A DNA stretch of 42,989 nt from Candidatus Bacteroides merdigallinarum (GTDB taxonomy: Bacteria; Bacteroidota; Bacteroidia; Bacteroidales; Bacteroidaceae). Positions within the stretch are counted from its first letter, which is position 1. Each line of letters starts with the position of its first letter. The stretch spans positions 1 to 42,989 of the forward strand of contig DXBX01000015.1 of NCBI GenBank assembly GCA_019116285.1, given 5' to 3'. The translations under genes and the position numbers were made by a program. This document shows positions 1 to 9,072 of this stretch, one piece after another. The notes beneath the pieces were generated by a model. It made no database searches. It saw only the letters and a program-made list of their open reading frames with translations, and was not told where the DNA came from.

Positions 1-597
1 GACGCCCTGCAGCGCGTCTACATGCAGTGGGGCACGTCCTACTTCTTCCCCGCCATCGCCATGGCTTCGCACATCAGCGCCGCGCCCAATCACCAGACCT
101 TCCGCACCATCCCGCTGAAATATCGCATCGATGTGGCCATGAGCGGACGACTGGGCATGGAAATCCAGCCCAAGAACATGACGGACGAGGAGAAGACCCT
201 CTGCAAGAATGCCATCGCAGAATACAAGCAGATTCGCCCCGTCGTGCAGTTGGGCGACCTCTACCGCCTGGTGTCTCCCTACGACAAGCTGGGCCTCGCC
301 TCGCTGATGTACGTCACGCCGGAGAAGGACAAGGCCGTCTTCTATTGGTGGAAGACCGAGCACTTCGTCAACCAGCACCTGCCGCGTGTCTTGATGGCCG
401 GTCTCGACCCCGACAAGCTCTACAAGGTACACGAGCTGAACCGCATCGACAACGTGCCCCTCTCCTGCGAGGGCAAGGTCTACAGCGGTGCCTACCTGAT
501 GGCCAACGGACTGGAAATCCCCTACAACCACATCGTGGATTACCATAAACAGAATGACTACGCCAGCCGCGTACTCTATTTGGAAGCAGTGAAGTAA
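1..597 (+). CDS. GH36 alpha-galactosidase, C-terminal part (5' end outside window)
   Basis: The frame is open from the first base, so only the last 198 residues are present. It contains the GH36-type stretch HISAAPNHQTFRTIPLKYR followed by a glycine-rich segment (VAMSGRLGMEIQP), which in this family lies at the end of the catalytic barrel, and then the beta-sandwich C-terminal domain. By family it hydrolyses terminal alpha-1,6-galactosyl residues, as in raffinose-type sugars and galactomannan side chains. The catalytic aspartates and any signal peptide lie upstream and cannot be checked. The gal operon 3.6 kb downstream would use the released galactose. Family assignment is good; substrate preference is inferred. 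Confidence 0.85.
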   Translation, partial: DALQRVYMQWGTSYFFPAIAMASHISAAPNHQTFRTIPLKYRIDVAMSGRLGMEIQPKNMTDEEKTLCKNAIAEYKQIRPVVQLGDLYRLVSPYDKLGLASLMYVTPEKDKAVFYWWKTEHFVNQHLPRVLMAGLDPDKLYKVHELNRIDNVPLSCEGKVYSGAYLMANGLEIPYNHIVDYHKQNDYASRVLYLEAVK

Positions 598-639
598 ATT
601 TGGATTTGTTTTGTTTTTAATTGGTAAAAAGATTGGGAA

Positions 640-674
640 GGCAGGTGCCCGTGATGGGTATCTGCCTTTTTTTC
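640..674. terminator. Intrinsic terminator between convergent genes
   Basis: An 11-pair stem with two G-U pairs (640-650 with 656-666, 5-base loop) is followed by seven or more T on the plus strand. A run of A at 626-630 lies on the other side. It sits between the alpha-galactosidase stop and the convergent nudC stop, so it may work in both directions. Confidence 0.8.
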
Positions 675-675
675 T

Positions 676-1446
676 TTAGCGTTGTTCGCCCAGCCAGTGG
701 TCGATGAGGCGGCGGGCAATGCTGAGCTTCTGCGGCAGTTCGGGCAGGTGGTCGCGGTGATAGAAGGCACCGGCACTCAGCTCGTTGTCCTGCAGCTTGA
801 TGGTTCCCCCGGCATAGTCCGCCATGAAGCCGACCATCAACCCACTGGGATAAGGCCAAGGCTGGCTGTCGAAGTACGTGATATTACGGATACTGAGGCC
901 CGTCTCTTCGCGCACTTCACGCTCGACACACTGCTCCAGTGTTTCGCCCGGCTCCAGGAATCCGGCCACCAGGCCGTAGAATGTTCCCCGGAAGTTGCGG
1001 GCATGTACCAGCAACACTTCGTCTTCGCCCTTGCGGATGAGCACGATGATGGCGGTGGAGATGGGGGGATAGATTTCGTAGCCGCATGACGGACACTTCT
1101 TCATGATGGATGTCCGCTGCTCGGTGCGTGTGCCACAGACGGGACAGAAACGGCTGTGAATATCCCACCAAAGGATTTGGAAAGCCTTGCCTGCCGCCTT
1201 ATACTCTGCGAGCGGAAGGTAGTCGAACGAGGCACGCAACCCCACCATCAGCCAGGCATCATCCTCCGGCACCTCATGGCCGATAGCCCTGGCACGGATG
1301 GTCGTGCCGTTGGGCAACAGTACCTCGTGCGAGGCAGCCGTACCCCGCCACTCATCGGGCAGTTCGTTCTCATAAGGGACATGAAACTTTCCGGCCGTTT
1401 CTTTCTTCAGCAACAGCCGGTCGTTGTAGAAAATATAGTCCTGCAT
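676..1446 (-). CDS. nudC: NAD+ diphosphatase NudC (Nudix, NAD-cap removing type)
   Basis: This 256-residue protein has the NudC layout: a variable N-terminal domain, a four-cysteine zinc ribbon (C101, C104, C118, C121) and a C-terminal Nudix domain. The Nudix box is complete at about residues 162-184 (G-x5-E-x7-REVxEExGL). It is followed by the NudC-specific SQPWPYP motif at 194-200, which separates NADH pyrophosphatases from other Nudix enzymes. By family it splits NAD(H) to NMN(H) and AMP and removes NAD caps from RNA. It begins 6 bases after rpiB and ends against a bidirectional terminator, so it is probably the last gene of a tkt-rpiB-nudC unit. Confidence 0.93.
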   Translation of the reverse strand: MQDYIFYNDRLLLKKETAGKFHVPYENELPDEWRGTAASHEVLLPNGTTIRARAIGHEVPEDDAWLMVGLRASFDYLPLAEYKAAGKAFQILWWDIHSRFCPVCGTRTEQRTSIMKKCPSCGYEIYPPISTAIIVLIRKGEDEVLLVHARNFRGTFYGLVAGFLEPGETLEQCVEREVREETGLSIRNITYFDSQPWPYPSGLMVGFMADYAGGTIKLQDNELSAGAFYHRDHLPELPQKLSIARRLIDHWLGEQR

Positions 1447-1452
1447 ACGTCG

Positions 1453-1893
1453 TTATTTCCTTACCGGGATTTTCGCCACCCGCCTTTGATGACGGCCTCC
1501 CTCGAAATCCGTGTGGAAGAAAGCCTCCATGATGGCATCTGCCTGTTCATTGCTGATGAAGCGTCCGGGCATGGCCAACACATTGGCATCATTGTGCTGA
1601 CGCGACAAGGCAGCCAGTTCGGGAGCCCAGCAGAGGGCACAGCGTATGCCCTGATGCTTGTTCATGGTCATGCTGATACCCTGTCCGCTTCCGCAGATGG
1701 CAATGCCGGGACCGCATTCGCCGGCCTCGATAGCCTCGGCCATCGGATGGGCATAGTCAGGATAATCACAACTCTCTTCACTGTAGGTGCCGAAGTCCTT
1801 GTAGGCCCAACCCTTGGATTCGAGCCATTGCTTCACATGCTGCTTCAGAAGGAATCCGGCATGGTCGGAACAAAGTCCTATGGTTTTCATCAT
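1453..1893 (-). CDS. rpiB: Ribose-5-phosphate isomerase B
   Basis: A 146-residue RpiB/LacAB-family protein. Visible family features are the N-terminal SDHAG motif (residues 9-13), the catalytic cysteine in ICGSGQGISM (C67), and HNDANVLAMPGR (100-111), which supplies phosphate-binding and ring-opening residues. It interconverts ribose 5-phosphate and ribulose 5-phosphate in the cytosol, next to transketolase in the same pathway. Two adjacent ATGs (1893 and 1890) are possible starts. It follows tkt on the same strand after an 86-base gap that carries a strong hairpin, so the pair may be co-transcribed with attenuation between them. Confidence 0.94.
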   Translation of the reverse strand: MMKTIGLCSDHAGFLLKQHVKQWLESKGWAYKDFGTYSEESCDYPDYAHPMAEAIEAGECGPGIAICGSGQGISMTMNKHQGIRCALCWAPELAALSRQHNDANVLAMPGRFISNEQADAIMEAFFHTDFEGGRHQRRVAKIPVRK

Positions 1894-1920
1894 TTCTTTT
1901 TAGGATTATGAAATAAGTAG

Positions 1921-1969
1921 GGCACGCAGATGACAGGCGGACAAACATCCGCAGTGTCATCTGCGTGCC
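1921..1969. repeat. Perfect 15-bp stem hairpin between tkt and rpiB
   Basis: Arms 1921-1935 and 1955-1969 are exact reverse complements (15 bp). The 19-base loop holds a second 5-bp stem (GCGGA with TCCGC). No T-tract follows on the minus strand, so it is not a classical terminator. Position is 10 bases after the tkt stop and about 28 bases before the rpiB start. It could be an mRNA-stabilising 3' structure for tkt, an attenuator or a cruciform site. Confidence 0.85.
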
Positions 1970-1979
1970 GGATAAAGGT

Positions 1980-3989
1980 TTAGAGCATGGCCTTCACTTG
2001 ACGGTAGACATTCTCTGCCGTGAAGCCCAGCTTCTCATCCAGCACCTTATACGGAGCCGAGAAGCCGAACGAAGGCAGTCCCCATATCTTTCCGTTGGCA
2101 CCCACCAAGCCTTCCAGCGTGACAGGCAGACCGGCGGTCAGGCCAAAGATCTTGACGTTGTGAGGCAGGATGCTCTCCTGGTACTCCTGCGTCTGGTTGC
2201 GGAACAAGCCTTCGGAAGGCACGGAAACGATGCGTACCTTTACGCCATCCTTGCGCAACAATTCGGCACCGGCCACCAACGTGGATACTTCCGAACCGGA
2301 AGCCAGCAGGATGACATCCGGCGTCTCGTCCGAACCGGCCACGACGTAAGCACCTTTGGCAGCCTGGCTGTAATCCGTTCCGGCGGGCAGGTTGTTGACA
2401 TTCTGGCGGGAGAAGATAAGTCCCGTGGGTGTCGACGTGTTCTCCATGGCCAGACGCCACGCCACCGTAGTTTCTTCGGCATCGGCAGGACGAAGCACCA
2501 ACATGGAGTTATGCCCCTTATGATTCTGCAATTTCTCCATCAGGCGGATTTGTACCTCCTGCTCCACGGGTTCATGCGTGGGACCATCCTCGCCTACGCG
2601 GAAAGCATCGTGTGTCCAGATGAACTTGACAGGCACTTCCATCAGGGCAGCCATGCGGATAGCCGGTTTCATGTAGTCGGAGAATACAAAGAACGTGCCG
2701 CAAGCGGGAATGACACCGCCATGCAGGGCCATACCGATGCAGCAGCACGCCATGGTCAGCTCGGCCACACCGGCCTGGAAGAAGGCACCGCTGAAGTCGC
2801 CTTTGGTGAAAGCGTGGGTCTTCTTCAGGAAGCCGTCCGTCTTGTCCGAGTTGGAAAGGTCGGCGGAAGCCACGATCATGTTCTCTACCTGCGTAGCCAA
2901 TACACCCAGCACGGTGGCCGATGCGGCACGGGTAGCAGTGTTGGGCTTCTGCTGCACGGCACTCCAGTCAATCTGCGGTGCCTTGCCGGAGAAGAACTGT
3001 TCCAACTTCGCAGCCTTTTCCGGATTGGTCTTGGCCCATTCAACTTTGATAGCATATTGCTTGGCCACGATTTCCTTTAATTCCTCCGCACGCCGGGCGT
3101 ACAGTTCGGCCACTTCGGGCCAGATGACAAACGGATTTTCCGGGTCACCGCCCAGGTTCTTGATGGTATTGACGTAAGCGTCTCCACCCAGCGGGGCACC
3201 ATGCGTGGCACAGCAAGCCTCGTAGCTCGTGCCGTCTGCCCGGCGGGCCCCTTTGCCCATGACGGTGTGTCCGATGATGAGTGTCGGGCGTTCCGTCTCG
3301 GCCTTGGCTTCATTCAGTGCCTGGCGGATGGCATCCGGATCATTGCCGTCGATGGTGAGAGTCTTCCAGCCCCAAGCTTCGTACTTCTTGGCGGTATCCT
3401 CGGACGTAACGGCCTTGGTGTCCGTGGAAAGCTGTATATCGTTGGAGTCGTAGAACATGATGAGGTTGTCCAAGCCCAGCGTGCCGGCAATACGTCCGGC
3501 GCCTTGGGATATCTCTTCCTGGATACCACCGTCAGAGATATAGGCATAGATGGTCTGAGGCATCACCTCCGGGAAACGTGCCTGGAGGAATTTGGCAGCA
3601 ATGGCAGCACCTACGGCAAAGGTATGTCCCTGCCCCAGCGGGCCGGAGGTGTTTTCTATGCCACGCATGACGTCCCGCTCCGGGTGTCCGGGCGTCGGAC
3701 TGCCCCATTGACGGAACTGTTTCAATTCGTCCAACGTGAATTTGCCGGCCAGCGCCAATGTGGAATACAGCATCGGCGACATGTGGCCCGGATCGAGGAA
3801 GAAGCGGTCGCGTCCTTCCCACGTCGGATTCTCAGGGTCGTAAACCAGGAATTCGGAGAAAAGTACATTGATGAAATCGGCACCACCCATGGCGCCGCCC
3901 GGATGACCGGAGTTGGCTTTTTCCACCATCGAAGCAGCAAGGATGCGGATGTTGTCTGCTGCGCGGTTCATAAGTTTACTGTCATTCAT
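1980..3989 (-). CDS. tkt: Transketolase
   Basis: A 669-residue full-length transketolase. The thiamine-diphosphate domain has SGHPGGAMGGADF (27-39, H29 in the active site), the metal/TPP segment beginning ISDGGIQEE (151-159) and the metal-binding DSND (181-184). The Pyr domain and C-terminal domain follow. It transfers two-carbon ketol units between pentose, triose, tetrose and hexose phosphates. Most transketolases read DGE-x-x-EG at the TPP site, whereas this one reads DGG-x-x-EE. It is the first gene of a unit with rpiB and nudC. A perfect TATCTTTG promoter element lies 62 bases upstream of the ATG on the minus strand. Confidence 0.96.
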   Translation of the reverse strand: MNDSKLMNRAADNIRILAASMVEKANSGHPGGAMGGADFINVLFSEFLVYDPENPTWEGRDRFFLDPGHMSPMLYSTLALAGKFTLDELKQFRQWGSPTPGHPERDVMRGIENTSGPLGQGHTFAVGAAIAAKFLQARFPEVMPQTIYAYISDGGIQEEISQGAGRIAGTLGLDNLIMFYDSNDIQLSTDTKAVTSEDTAKKYEAWGWKTLTIDGNDPDAIRQALNEAKAETERPTLIIGHTVMGKGARRADGTSYEACCATHGAPLGGDAYVNTIKNLGGDPENPFVIWPEVAELYARRAEELKEIVAKQYAIKVEWAKTNPEKAAKLEQFFSGKAPQIDWSAVQQKPNTATRAASATVLGVLATQVENMIVASADLSNSDKTDGFLKKTHAFTKGDFSGAFFQAGVAELTMACCCIGMALHGGVIPACGTFFVFSDYMKPAIRMAALMEVPVKFIWTHDAFRVGEDGPTHEPVEQEVQIRLMEKLQNHKGHNSMLVLRPADAEETTVAWRLAMENTSTPTGLIFSRQNVNNLPAGTDYSQAAKGAYVVAGSDETPDVILLASGSEVSTLVAGAELLRKDGVKVRIVSVPSEGLFRNQTQEYQESILPHNVKIFGLTAGLPVTLEGLVGANGKIWGLPSFGFSAPYKVLDEKLGFTAENVYRQVKAML

Positions 3990-4050
3990 ATCTGTAAAAG
4001 GGTTGATGAATATTTGGTTCTTAAGTCGGGTAGATTGCTATTCCCTGATG

Positions 4051-4058
4051 CAAAGATA
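4051..4058 (-). promoter_or_regulatory. Bacteroidota -7 element (TATCTTTG) for tkt
   Basis: On the minus strand TATCTTTG matches the TAnnTTTG consensus of the Bacteroidota primary sigma factor. Transcription would begin near 4044, leaving a leader of about 55 bases before the tkt ATG at 3989. The nearest TTTG on this strand is 25 bases upstream, slightly farther than usual. Confidence 0.65.
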
Positions 4059-4130
4059 GGCGTTTATGGGCAATTATCTCCCACAAAAAGTATCTTTTCT
4101 TAAACTTGAATGCTGTAAAGGACAAAAAAA

Positions 4131-4199
4131 GACGCGGATTTCGCGGTTACCAAGGATTCTTTAATGAAAAGAGCCCATGAAATCCGCGTAATCCGCGTC
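4131..4199. repeat. Palindromic GCGGAT-type interspersed element (short copy)
   Basis: Inverted arms 4131-4146 and 4184-4199 match at 15 of 16 positions. They are built from GACGCGGAT / ATCCGCGTC words and separated by an AT-richer centre. The same words make up the two larger elements near 10.2 and 12.0 kb. It lies between the galK stop and the tkt promoter. Confidence 0.8.
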
Positions 4200-4221
4200 C
4201 CTAGGATATCAAAAAGTCAAC

Positions 4222-5376
4222 TTATTCCAATCTGCGGGCACCGTCGCTGATGACCACGTCGTAAATCTTCGGACTTCTATTGAACTTCTTCTTGAATTCC
4301 TCCTTGGCCTTTTCGATGAAGGTGCCATACAGCTCTTCCTTCACCAGGTTGATGGTGCAACCACCGAAACCGCCGCCCATCACGCGCGAACCCGTGACGC
4401 CACAGTCGAAAGCCAGGTCGTTCAGGAAATCCAGTTCCTCGCAGCTCACCTCGTACAGCTTGCTCATGCCATAGTGCGTCTCGTACATCTTCTGGCCCAC
4501 CGTCTCGTAGTCGTTCTTTTCCAGCGCATCGCAGACATCCAGCACGCGTTGGATTTCCTCGATCACATATTCGGCGCGCTTGTAGTCTTCTTCGCTGACC
4601 TCAGCCTGTACTTCTTGCAACATTTCCATGGTGCAATCACGCAGGAATTCCACGTGCGGATGCCGTTTCTGGATAGCAGCCACTACAGTCTCGCAACTCT
4701 GACGACGCTTGTTATAGGCCGATGAAGCCAATTCATGCTTCACGACGGAATCCACCAATACCAGGCGATAGCCCTTCGGCTCGAAGTGATAGTACTGATA
4801 TTCCAGGGAGCGGCAGTCCAGGCGGATCAGATGGTCCTTCTTGCCGAATACGGAAGCGAACTGGTCCATGATGCCACAGTTGACACCGCAATAATTATGC
4901 TCTGTAGCCTGACCCACTTTGGCCAACTCGAACTTATCGATCTTGTTTTCGCCGAACAAGTCATTCAATGCATACGCATAAACGCTTTCCAAGGCAGCCG
5001 ATGAAGACATACCTGCACCCAGAGGCACATCGCCGGCAAAAGCCGTATTGAATCCCTTCACCTCTACGCCACGCTTGATCATCTCGCGGCATACGCCGAA
5101 GATATAGCGGGCCCAGCTGGCGCGCGGGGCATCCTCTTCGTTCAGGCCGAATTCCACATAGTCCTTCAGGTCGATGGAGTAAGCCTTCACCACATTCGTT
5201 CCGTTCGGTTTGATTTCGGCAATCATGCCTTTGTCCACGGCACCGGGAAATACAAAACCACCGTTGTAATCCGTATGTTCACCTATGAGGTTGATGCGTC
5301 CCGGAGCAGCATATATAGCTCCTGTAGTTCCGTCAAAATGCTTGATGAAACGACTTCTTACATTTTCTATATCCAT
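4222..5376 (-). CDS. galK: Galactokinase
   Basis: A 384-residue GHMP-family kinase. It has the galactokinase signature GRINLIGEHTDYNGG (26-40), the ATP-binding DVPLGAGMSSSAALE (116-130), the catalytic aspartate in GIMDQFAS (D171), and the C-terminal glycine motif GSRVMGGGFGGCT. It phosphorylates alpha-D-galactose at C1 in the first committed step of the Leloir pathway. It is the last gene of a galM-transporter-galK operon and starts 36 bases after the transporter stop. galT and galE are not in this window. Confidence 0.96.
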   Translation of the reverse strand: MDIENVRSRFIKHFDGTTGAIYAAPGRINLIGEHTDYNGGFVFPGAVDKGMIAEIKPNGTNVVKAYSIDLKDYVEFGLNEEDAPRASWARYIFGVCREMIKRGVEVKGFNTAFAGDVPLGAGMSSSAALESVYAYALNDLFGENKIDKFELAKVGQATEHNYCGVNCGIMDQFASVFGKKDHLIRLDCRSLEYQYYHFEPKGYRLVLVDSVVKHELASSAYNKRRQSCETVVAAIQKRHPHVEFLRDCTMEMLQEVQAEVSEEDYKRAEYVIEEIQRVLDVCDALEKNDYETVGQKMYETHYGMSKLYEVSCEELDFLNDLAFDCGVTGSRVMGGGFGGCTINLVKEELYGTFIEKAKEEFKKKFNRSPKIYDVVISDGARRLE

Positions 5377-5412
5377 ACCGTTTATGTATTTAGTGAATAA
5401 TAAGTTCCATTC

Positions 5413-6708
5413 TCAATCCACCGGAATGTCCTTGTTGACATTCTTGCAACCGATCAGAGCGTAGTACAGCAGGTAAGCGGCACAGAACAGCACCACTACA
5501 TAGCTGGTGAGGAACGAACCGGTCAGGTCGGCCACGAAAGCCTGGATAGCCACCATCACGGCACAACCGCAAACCATGGTCATAAACGCACCCGAAGCAA
5601 TGGCTGTATATTTGCCCAAGCCCTCAGTGGCCAGGTTGAAGATACCGCCCCACATCACTGAAGTGCAGAGACCTACCAGGATAAACGCGAAGATGCCTAC
5701 CGGAATCTCTGTCCAGATGACGCTCAGGTTAGCCCAGTCGATGCCCGGCACATTGACCATCACGTCTGCAGGGGCGAACATACCGAACAGCACCAGCAAC
5801 AAGCTGATAGAAGAAGCCGTGGCGATCATCGCCTTGCTGGACACCTTGCTGCCGATGGCACCGCCCACGAAACGGCCGACCAACATCATCAGCCAGTAAA
5901 CGGCCACGATGAGGCCTACAATGCCGGCATCCATGCCCAAGCCCGGAGTGGCTGCATCGGGTGAAGAAGAAAGATATTGCAGGATGTAGGTCGGCGTGCC
6001 CACCTCAATACCCATATAAAGGAAGATACCCAAAATACCCAGCTTGAAGTGGCGGAAAGAGAAAGCACTGTACTTATCCTTTTCTTTCTTCACCTCCACG
6101 TGCTGCTGAGGCTCCTGGATTTTCGTGAAGAGCAATACCAAGAAGGCTACCACAAATACGCCCAGCGCGATGAACAAGGCCGGAGTGGCATCGGCAATCT
6201 TGGCACGGGTAGCATCACCGATCAAGGCGCCCATGATGATATACACTGCCACGGCAGCTGCCGAGTTGAACACGCCACCTATCTGTATGAGCTGGTTACC
6301 CTTGTTGCCGCCACCGCCCAGCAGGTTCAGCATGGGGTTGACCACCGTATTCAGCATACACATGCAGAAGCCGGCGATGAAAGCACCCACCAGGTAAACG
6401 CCGAAGCTCTGGATGCTGTCCCAGCCGCTCATCCATTGGACAAGGACGCCGACAATACCTACAATCAAGGCCAGCAAAGCAGTCTTCTTGTAGCCATATT
6501 TCTTGATTAACATGCCCGACGGGATACCCATAATCAGATAGGCGATGAAATTACCGTAGTTGCCGATTTGTGCCAGCACATTGGATGCGCCGAACTGATT
6601 CTTTACTATGATTGCCATCGGCGAACACAGGTTTGTTACAAAGGCAATCATGGCAAACAGGGCGATCATCATAATGATGGCACCCCACTGTTTTGTTTGG
6701 TTACTCAT
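5413..6708 (-). CDS. MFS sugar transporter (glucose/galactose type)
   Basis: A 431-residue, strongly hydrophobic protein with about 12 predicted membrane segments. It belongs to the major facilitator superfamily, with closest resemblance to the FucP/GlcP-type hexose:proton symporters of Bacteroidota. The first segment runs from about residue 10 (IIMMIALFAMIAFVTNLCSP), and a charged cytoplasmic loop rich in K/E (around 205-220) divides the two halves. Its place between galM and galK makes galactose, or galactose and glucose, the likely substrate; this is inferred from context. Confidence 0.88.
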   Translation of the reverse strand: MSNQTKQWGAIIMMIALFAMIAFVTNLCSPMAIIVKNQFGASNVLAQIGNYGNFIAYLIMGIPSGMLIKKYGYKKTALLALIVGIVGVLVQWMSGWDSIQSFGVYLVGAFIAGFCMCMLNTVVNPMLNLLGGGGNKGNQLIQIGGVFNSAAAVAVYIIMGALIGDATRAKIADATPALFIALGVFVVAFLVLLFTKIQEPQQHVEVKKEKDKYSAFSFRHFKLGILGIFLYMGIEVGTPTYILQYLSSSPDAATPGLGMDAGIVGLIVAVYWLMMLVGRFVGGAIGSKVSSKAMIATASSISLLLVLFGMFAPADVMVNVPGIDWANLSVIWTEIPVGIFAFILVGLCTSVMWGGIFNLATEGLGKYTAIASGAFMTMVCGCAVMVAIQAFVADLTGSFLTSYVVVLFCAAYLLYYALIGCKNVNKDIPVD

Positions 6709-6737
6709 AATGATTTTAGATATGTTTGGATTAATAA

Positions 6738-7838
6738 TTATTCATCGCCTTGGATTCCGAATTTATACACCGTGATTTGCTGGTATTCATCGTTGGGCAA
6801 CAAGACAGCCGACGGGAAGTGGGCCTTGTTGGGCGTGTCGGGGAAGCATTGCGCCTCGAAGCAGACGGCACTCCTGGCGGGGAAGGTAGCCCCGTGGCTG
6901 CCGGTGAATCCGTTCAGCCAGTTTCCCGTATAGAGTTGCACGCCGTTTTCGGTGGTATATACTTCCATGGTACGCCCGCTGGCAGGACAAACGCAGGTAG
7001 CAGCCAAGTCCAGCGAGCCGCGTTCAGTCTTGTTCAATACATAGCAATGGTCATACCCGGCCCCGTTCTTCAGTTGTTCGAAAGGCTCGTCAATGCGTTC
7101 GCCCAAGGTGTGCGGGGTGCGGAAGTCCATCGGGGTGCCCTCCACTTTCAGGATTTCCCCGGTCGGGATGGACACCTCGTCAATGGGTACATAGAAGTCG
7201 GCATTGATGGTCACCACATTGTCCATGACGCTGGGGGTCGGGTTCCCGATGCCGGCCAGATTGAAGAAGCCGTGGTTGGTGAGGTTGACGATGGTTGCCT
7301 TGTCCGTCGTTGCCTTGTATTCTATGGAGAGGGCGTTGATTTCGTCTTCCAGCCGGTAGGTCATTTCCACCTCCAAGGTGCCGGGGAAGCCCTCCTCGCC
7401 ATCGGCGGAAGTATAATGGAAGATAACACTGGTCGGCGCCGGCTGCGTTGCCTCCCAAACCCGTGCATGAAATCCCGTCGGACCGCCGTGCAGCGCATTG
7501 GGACCGTTGTTGATGGCCAGCTGATGCTCCTCACCATAAAGCGTGAACCTTCCTTTTGCAATGCGGTTGCCATAGCGCCCGATTGTGGTGCTCAGGAAAG
7601 GCTCCGGACTGTGGATGACATGATCCAGGGTGTCATGCCCCAGGATAACATTTGCATACTGACCGTTTCGGTCGGGCACCATTATAGAAAGAATGGCGCA
7701 GCCATAGTTAGTAACCGCGACCTCCATCCCTTTGGCATTGCGCAGGATGAACAAATCAGTCTTCCGGCCATCGATTACCTGTTGGAAATCTTCCCTTTTC
7801 AGGCCTGACATATTGTCTTTTGAAGTAATAACTGTCAT
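6738..7838 (-). CDS. galM: Aldose 1-epimerase (galactose mutarotase)
   Basis: A 366-residue mutarotase. Family features are GRYGNRIAKGRFTL, the substrate-binding NNGPNALHGGPTGFHARVW with a catalytic histidine, TNHGFFNLAG with the second histidine, the AGYDHCYVL segment and the glutamate in FEAQCFPDTPNK near the C-terminus. It converts beta- to alpha-galactose for galactokinase. The frame stays open 20 codons upstream, but I place the start at 7838 (MTVITSKDN) because the extension is basic, unlike the family and overlaps the promoter region. No signal peptide is seen, so it is probably cytosolic. It is the first gene of the gal operon. Confidence 0.92.
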   Translation of the reverse strand: MTVITSKDNMSGLKREDFQQVIDGRKTDLFILRNAKGMEVAVTNYGCAILSIMVPDRNGQYANVILGHDTLDHVIHSPEPFLSTTIGRYGNRIAKGRFTLYGEEHQLAINNGPNALHGGPTGFHARVWEATQPAPTSVIFHYTSADGEEGFPGTLEVEMTYRLEDEINALSIEYKATTDKATIVNLTNHGFFNLAGIGNPTPSVMDNVVTINADFYVPIDEVSIPTGEILKVEGTPMDFRTPHTLGERIDEPFEQLKNGAGYDHCYVLNKTERGSLDLAATCVCPASGRTMEVYTTENGVQLYTGNWLNGFTGSHGATFPARSAVCFEAQCFPDTPNKAHFPSAVLLPNDEYQQITVYKFGIQGDE

Positions 7839-8067
7839 ATCATGGTTGATTTTAATCAATTTTCTTGCAAATAAAGGGATTTTCTTTTGTTCTCCCAAGG
7901 AAAAGGCGGGAAATATACCCTTTCATTTAGGAAAGTTTAGCGTTTGCCCAAACGACGGATTTAATTCATTATTTTTCCACCGTTTCTTGAATATAGAATT
8001 TATTTTTTTTGTATGTTTGCCGCATAATCAGAGTTAACCACAACATTAACGATTTTATTTAAGACAA
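7839..8067. promoter_or_regulatory. Divergent galM/manA control region
   Basis: For manA, TATGTTTG at 8012-8019 matches the -7 consensus, with a CTTG -33-like word at 7986-7989. For galM the best -7 candidate is imperfect (TATATTTC on the minus strand, 7917 to 7910). Two perfect 6-bp inverted repeats are candidate operators: CGTTTGCCCAAACG at 7941-7954 and TTGATTTTAATCAA at 7846-7859, the latter 8 bases before the galM ATG. No regulator gene is adjacent. Confidence 0.55.
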
Positions 8068-9039
8068 ATGTATCCTTTAAAGTTTGAGCCTATCCTGAAA
8101 CAGACGCTTTGGGGAGGCGAGAAAATCATTCCGTTCAAGCATTTGAATGAGACCCTGTCCAATGTAGGCGAAAGTTGGGAAGTATCTGCCGTCGAGGGTA
8201 GCGAATCAGTCGTTGCCAACGGACCTGAAAAAGGCATGACCCTGCCCGAAATGGTGCGCCGCCACAAGGAAGAACTGGTGGGCGAAGCCAATTATGCCCG
8301 CTTCGGCGAGAAGTTCCCCCTGCTCATCAAGTTCATCGATGCAAAACTGGATCTCTCCATCCAAGTGCATCCGGACGATGCCCTGGCCAAGAAGCGCCAC
8401 AACAGCTTCGGCAAGAATGAAATGTGGTATGTCATCTCCGCCGACCCGGGTGCCAAATTGATTTCCGGCTTCTCGCAAGAAATCACTCCTAAAGAATATA
8501 AGGAGCGCGTACACGACGGCACATTTGCCGAAGTGCTGCAGAGCTGCGCCATCCAGCCCGGCGACGTATTCTACGTACCGGCCGGACGCGTGCACGGCAT
8601 CGGAGCAGGCGCTTTCGTGGCCGAAATCCAGCAGACATCGGACATCACGTACCGCATCTACGACTACAACCGCAAGGACAAGAACGGCAAGACGCGCGAA
8701 CTCCACACCACCCAAGCCGTGGATGCCATCAACTTTGCGGATGTGCAGGACGACTTCCGCACGGCATACGACCGCGTACAAAACGAACCGGTAGAGGTAG
8801 TGGCCTGCCCGTACTTCACCACGTCCGTCTATGACATGACGGAAGAAATCACCTGCGATTATTCCGAACTGGATTCGTTCGTCATCTTCATTTGCGTGGA
8901 AGGCTCTTGCCGACTGACCGATAACGAGCAGAACGAAATCACCCTCCAGGCCGGCGAAACCGTGTTGCTGCCTGCCACCACGCAAAATGTCACGATTGTA
9001 CCCGACCGGCACGTGAAACTGCTCGAGACCTATGTATAA
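8068..9039 (+). CDS. manA: Mannose-6-phosphate isomerase, class I
   Basis: A 323-residue cupin-type isomerase. Zinc ligands of the family are visible: Q99 and H101 in SIQVHPDD, E118 in GKNEMW, and H176 in VPAGRVHGIGAG. The length fits the short bacterial class I enzymes. It interconverts mannose 6-phosphate and fructose 6-phosphate in the cytosol. It is divergent from the gal operon, shares its control region and is followed by its own terminator, so it is monocistronic. Confidence 0.95.
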   Translation: MYPLKFEPILKQTLWGGEKIIPFKHLNETLSNVGESWEVSAVEGSESVVANGPEKGMTLPEMVRRHKEELVGEANYARFGEKFPLLIKFIDAKLDLSIQVHPDDALAKKRHNSFGKNEMWYVISADPGAKLISGFSQEITPKEYKERVHDGTFAEVLQSCAIQPGDVFYVPAGRVHGIGAGAFVAEIQQTSDITYRIYDYNRKDKNGKTRELHTTQAVDAINFADVQDDFRTAYDRVQNEPVEVVACPYFTTSVYDMTEEITCDYSELDSFVIFICVEGSCRLTDNEQNEITLQAGETVLLPATTQNVTIVPDRHVKLLETYV

Positions 9040-9072
9040 GGAAGGTATAAGAGGAAAATAACTATAGAAAGA

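Noticed and set aside
1965..3080. 371-codon open frame on the plus strand over tkt
   Set aside because: Antisense shadow of transketolase, no start signal, composition rich in Arg, His and Gln.
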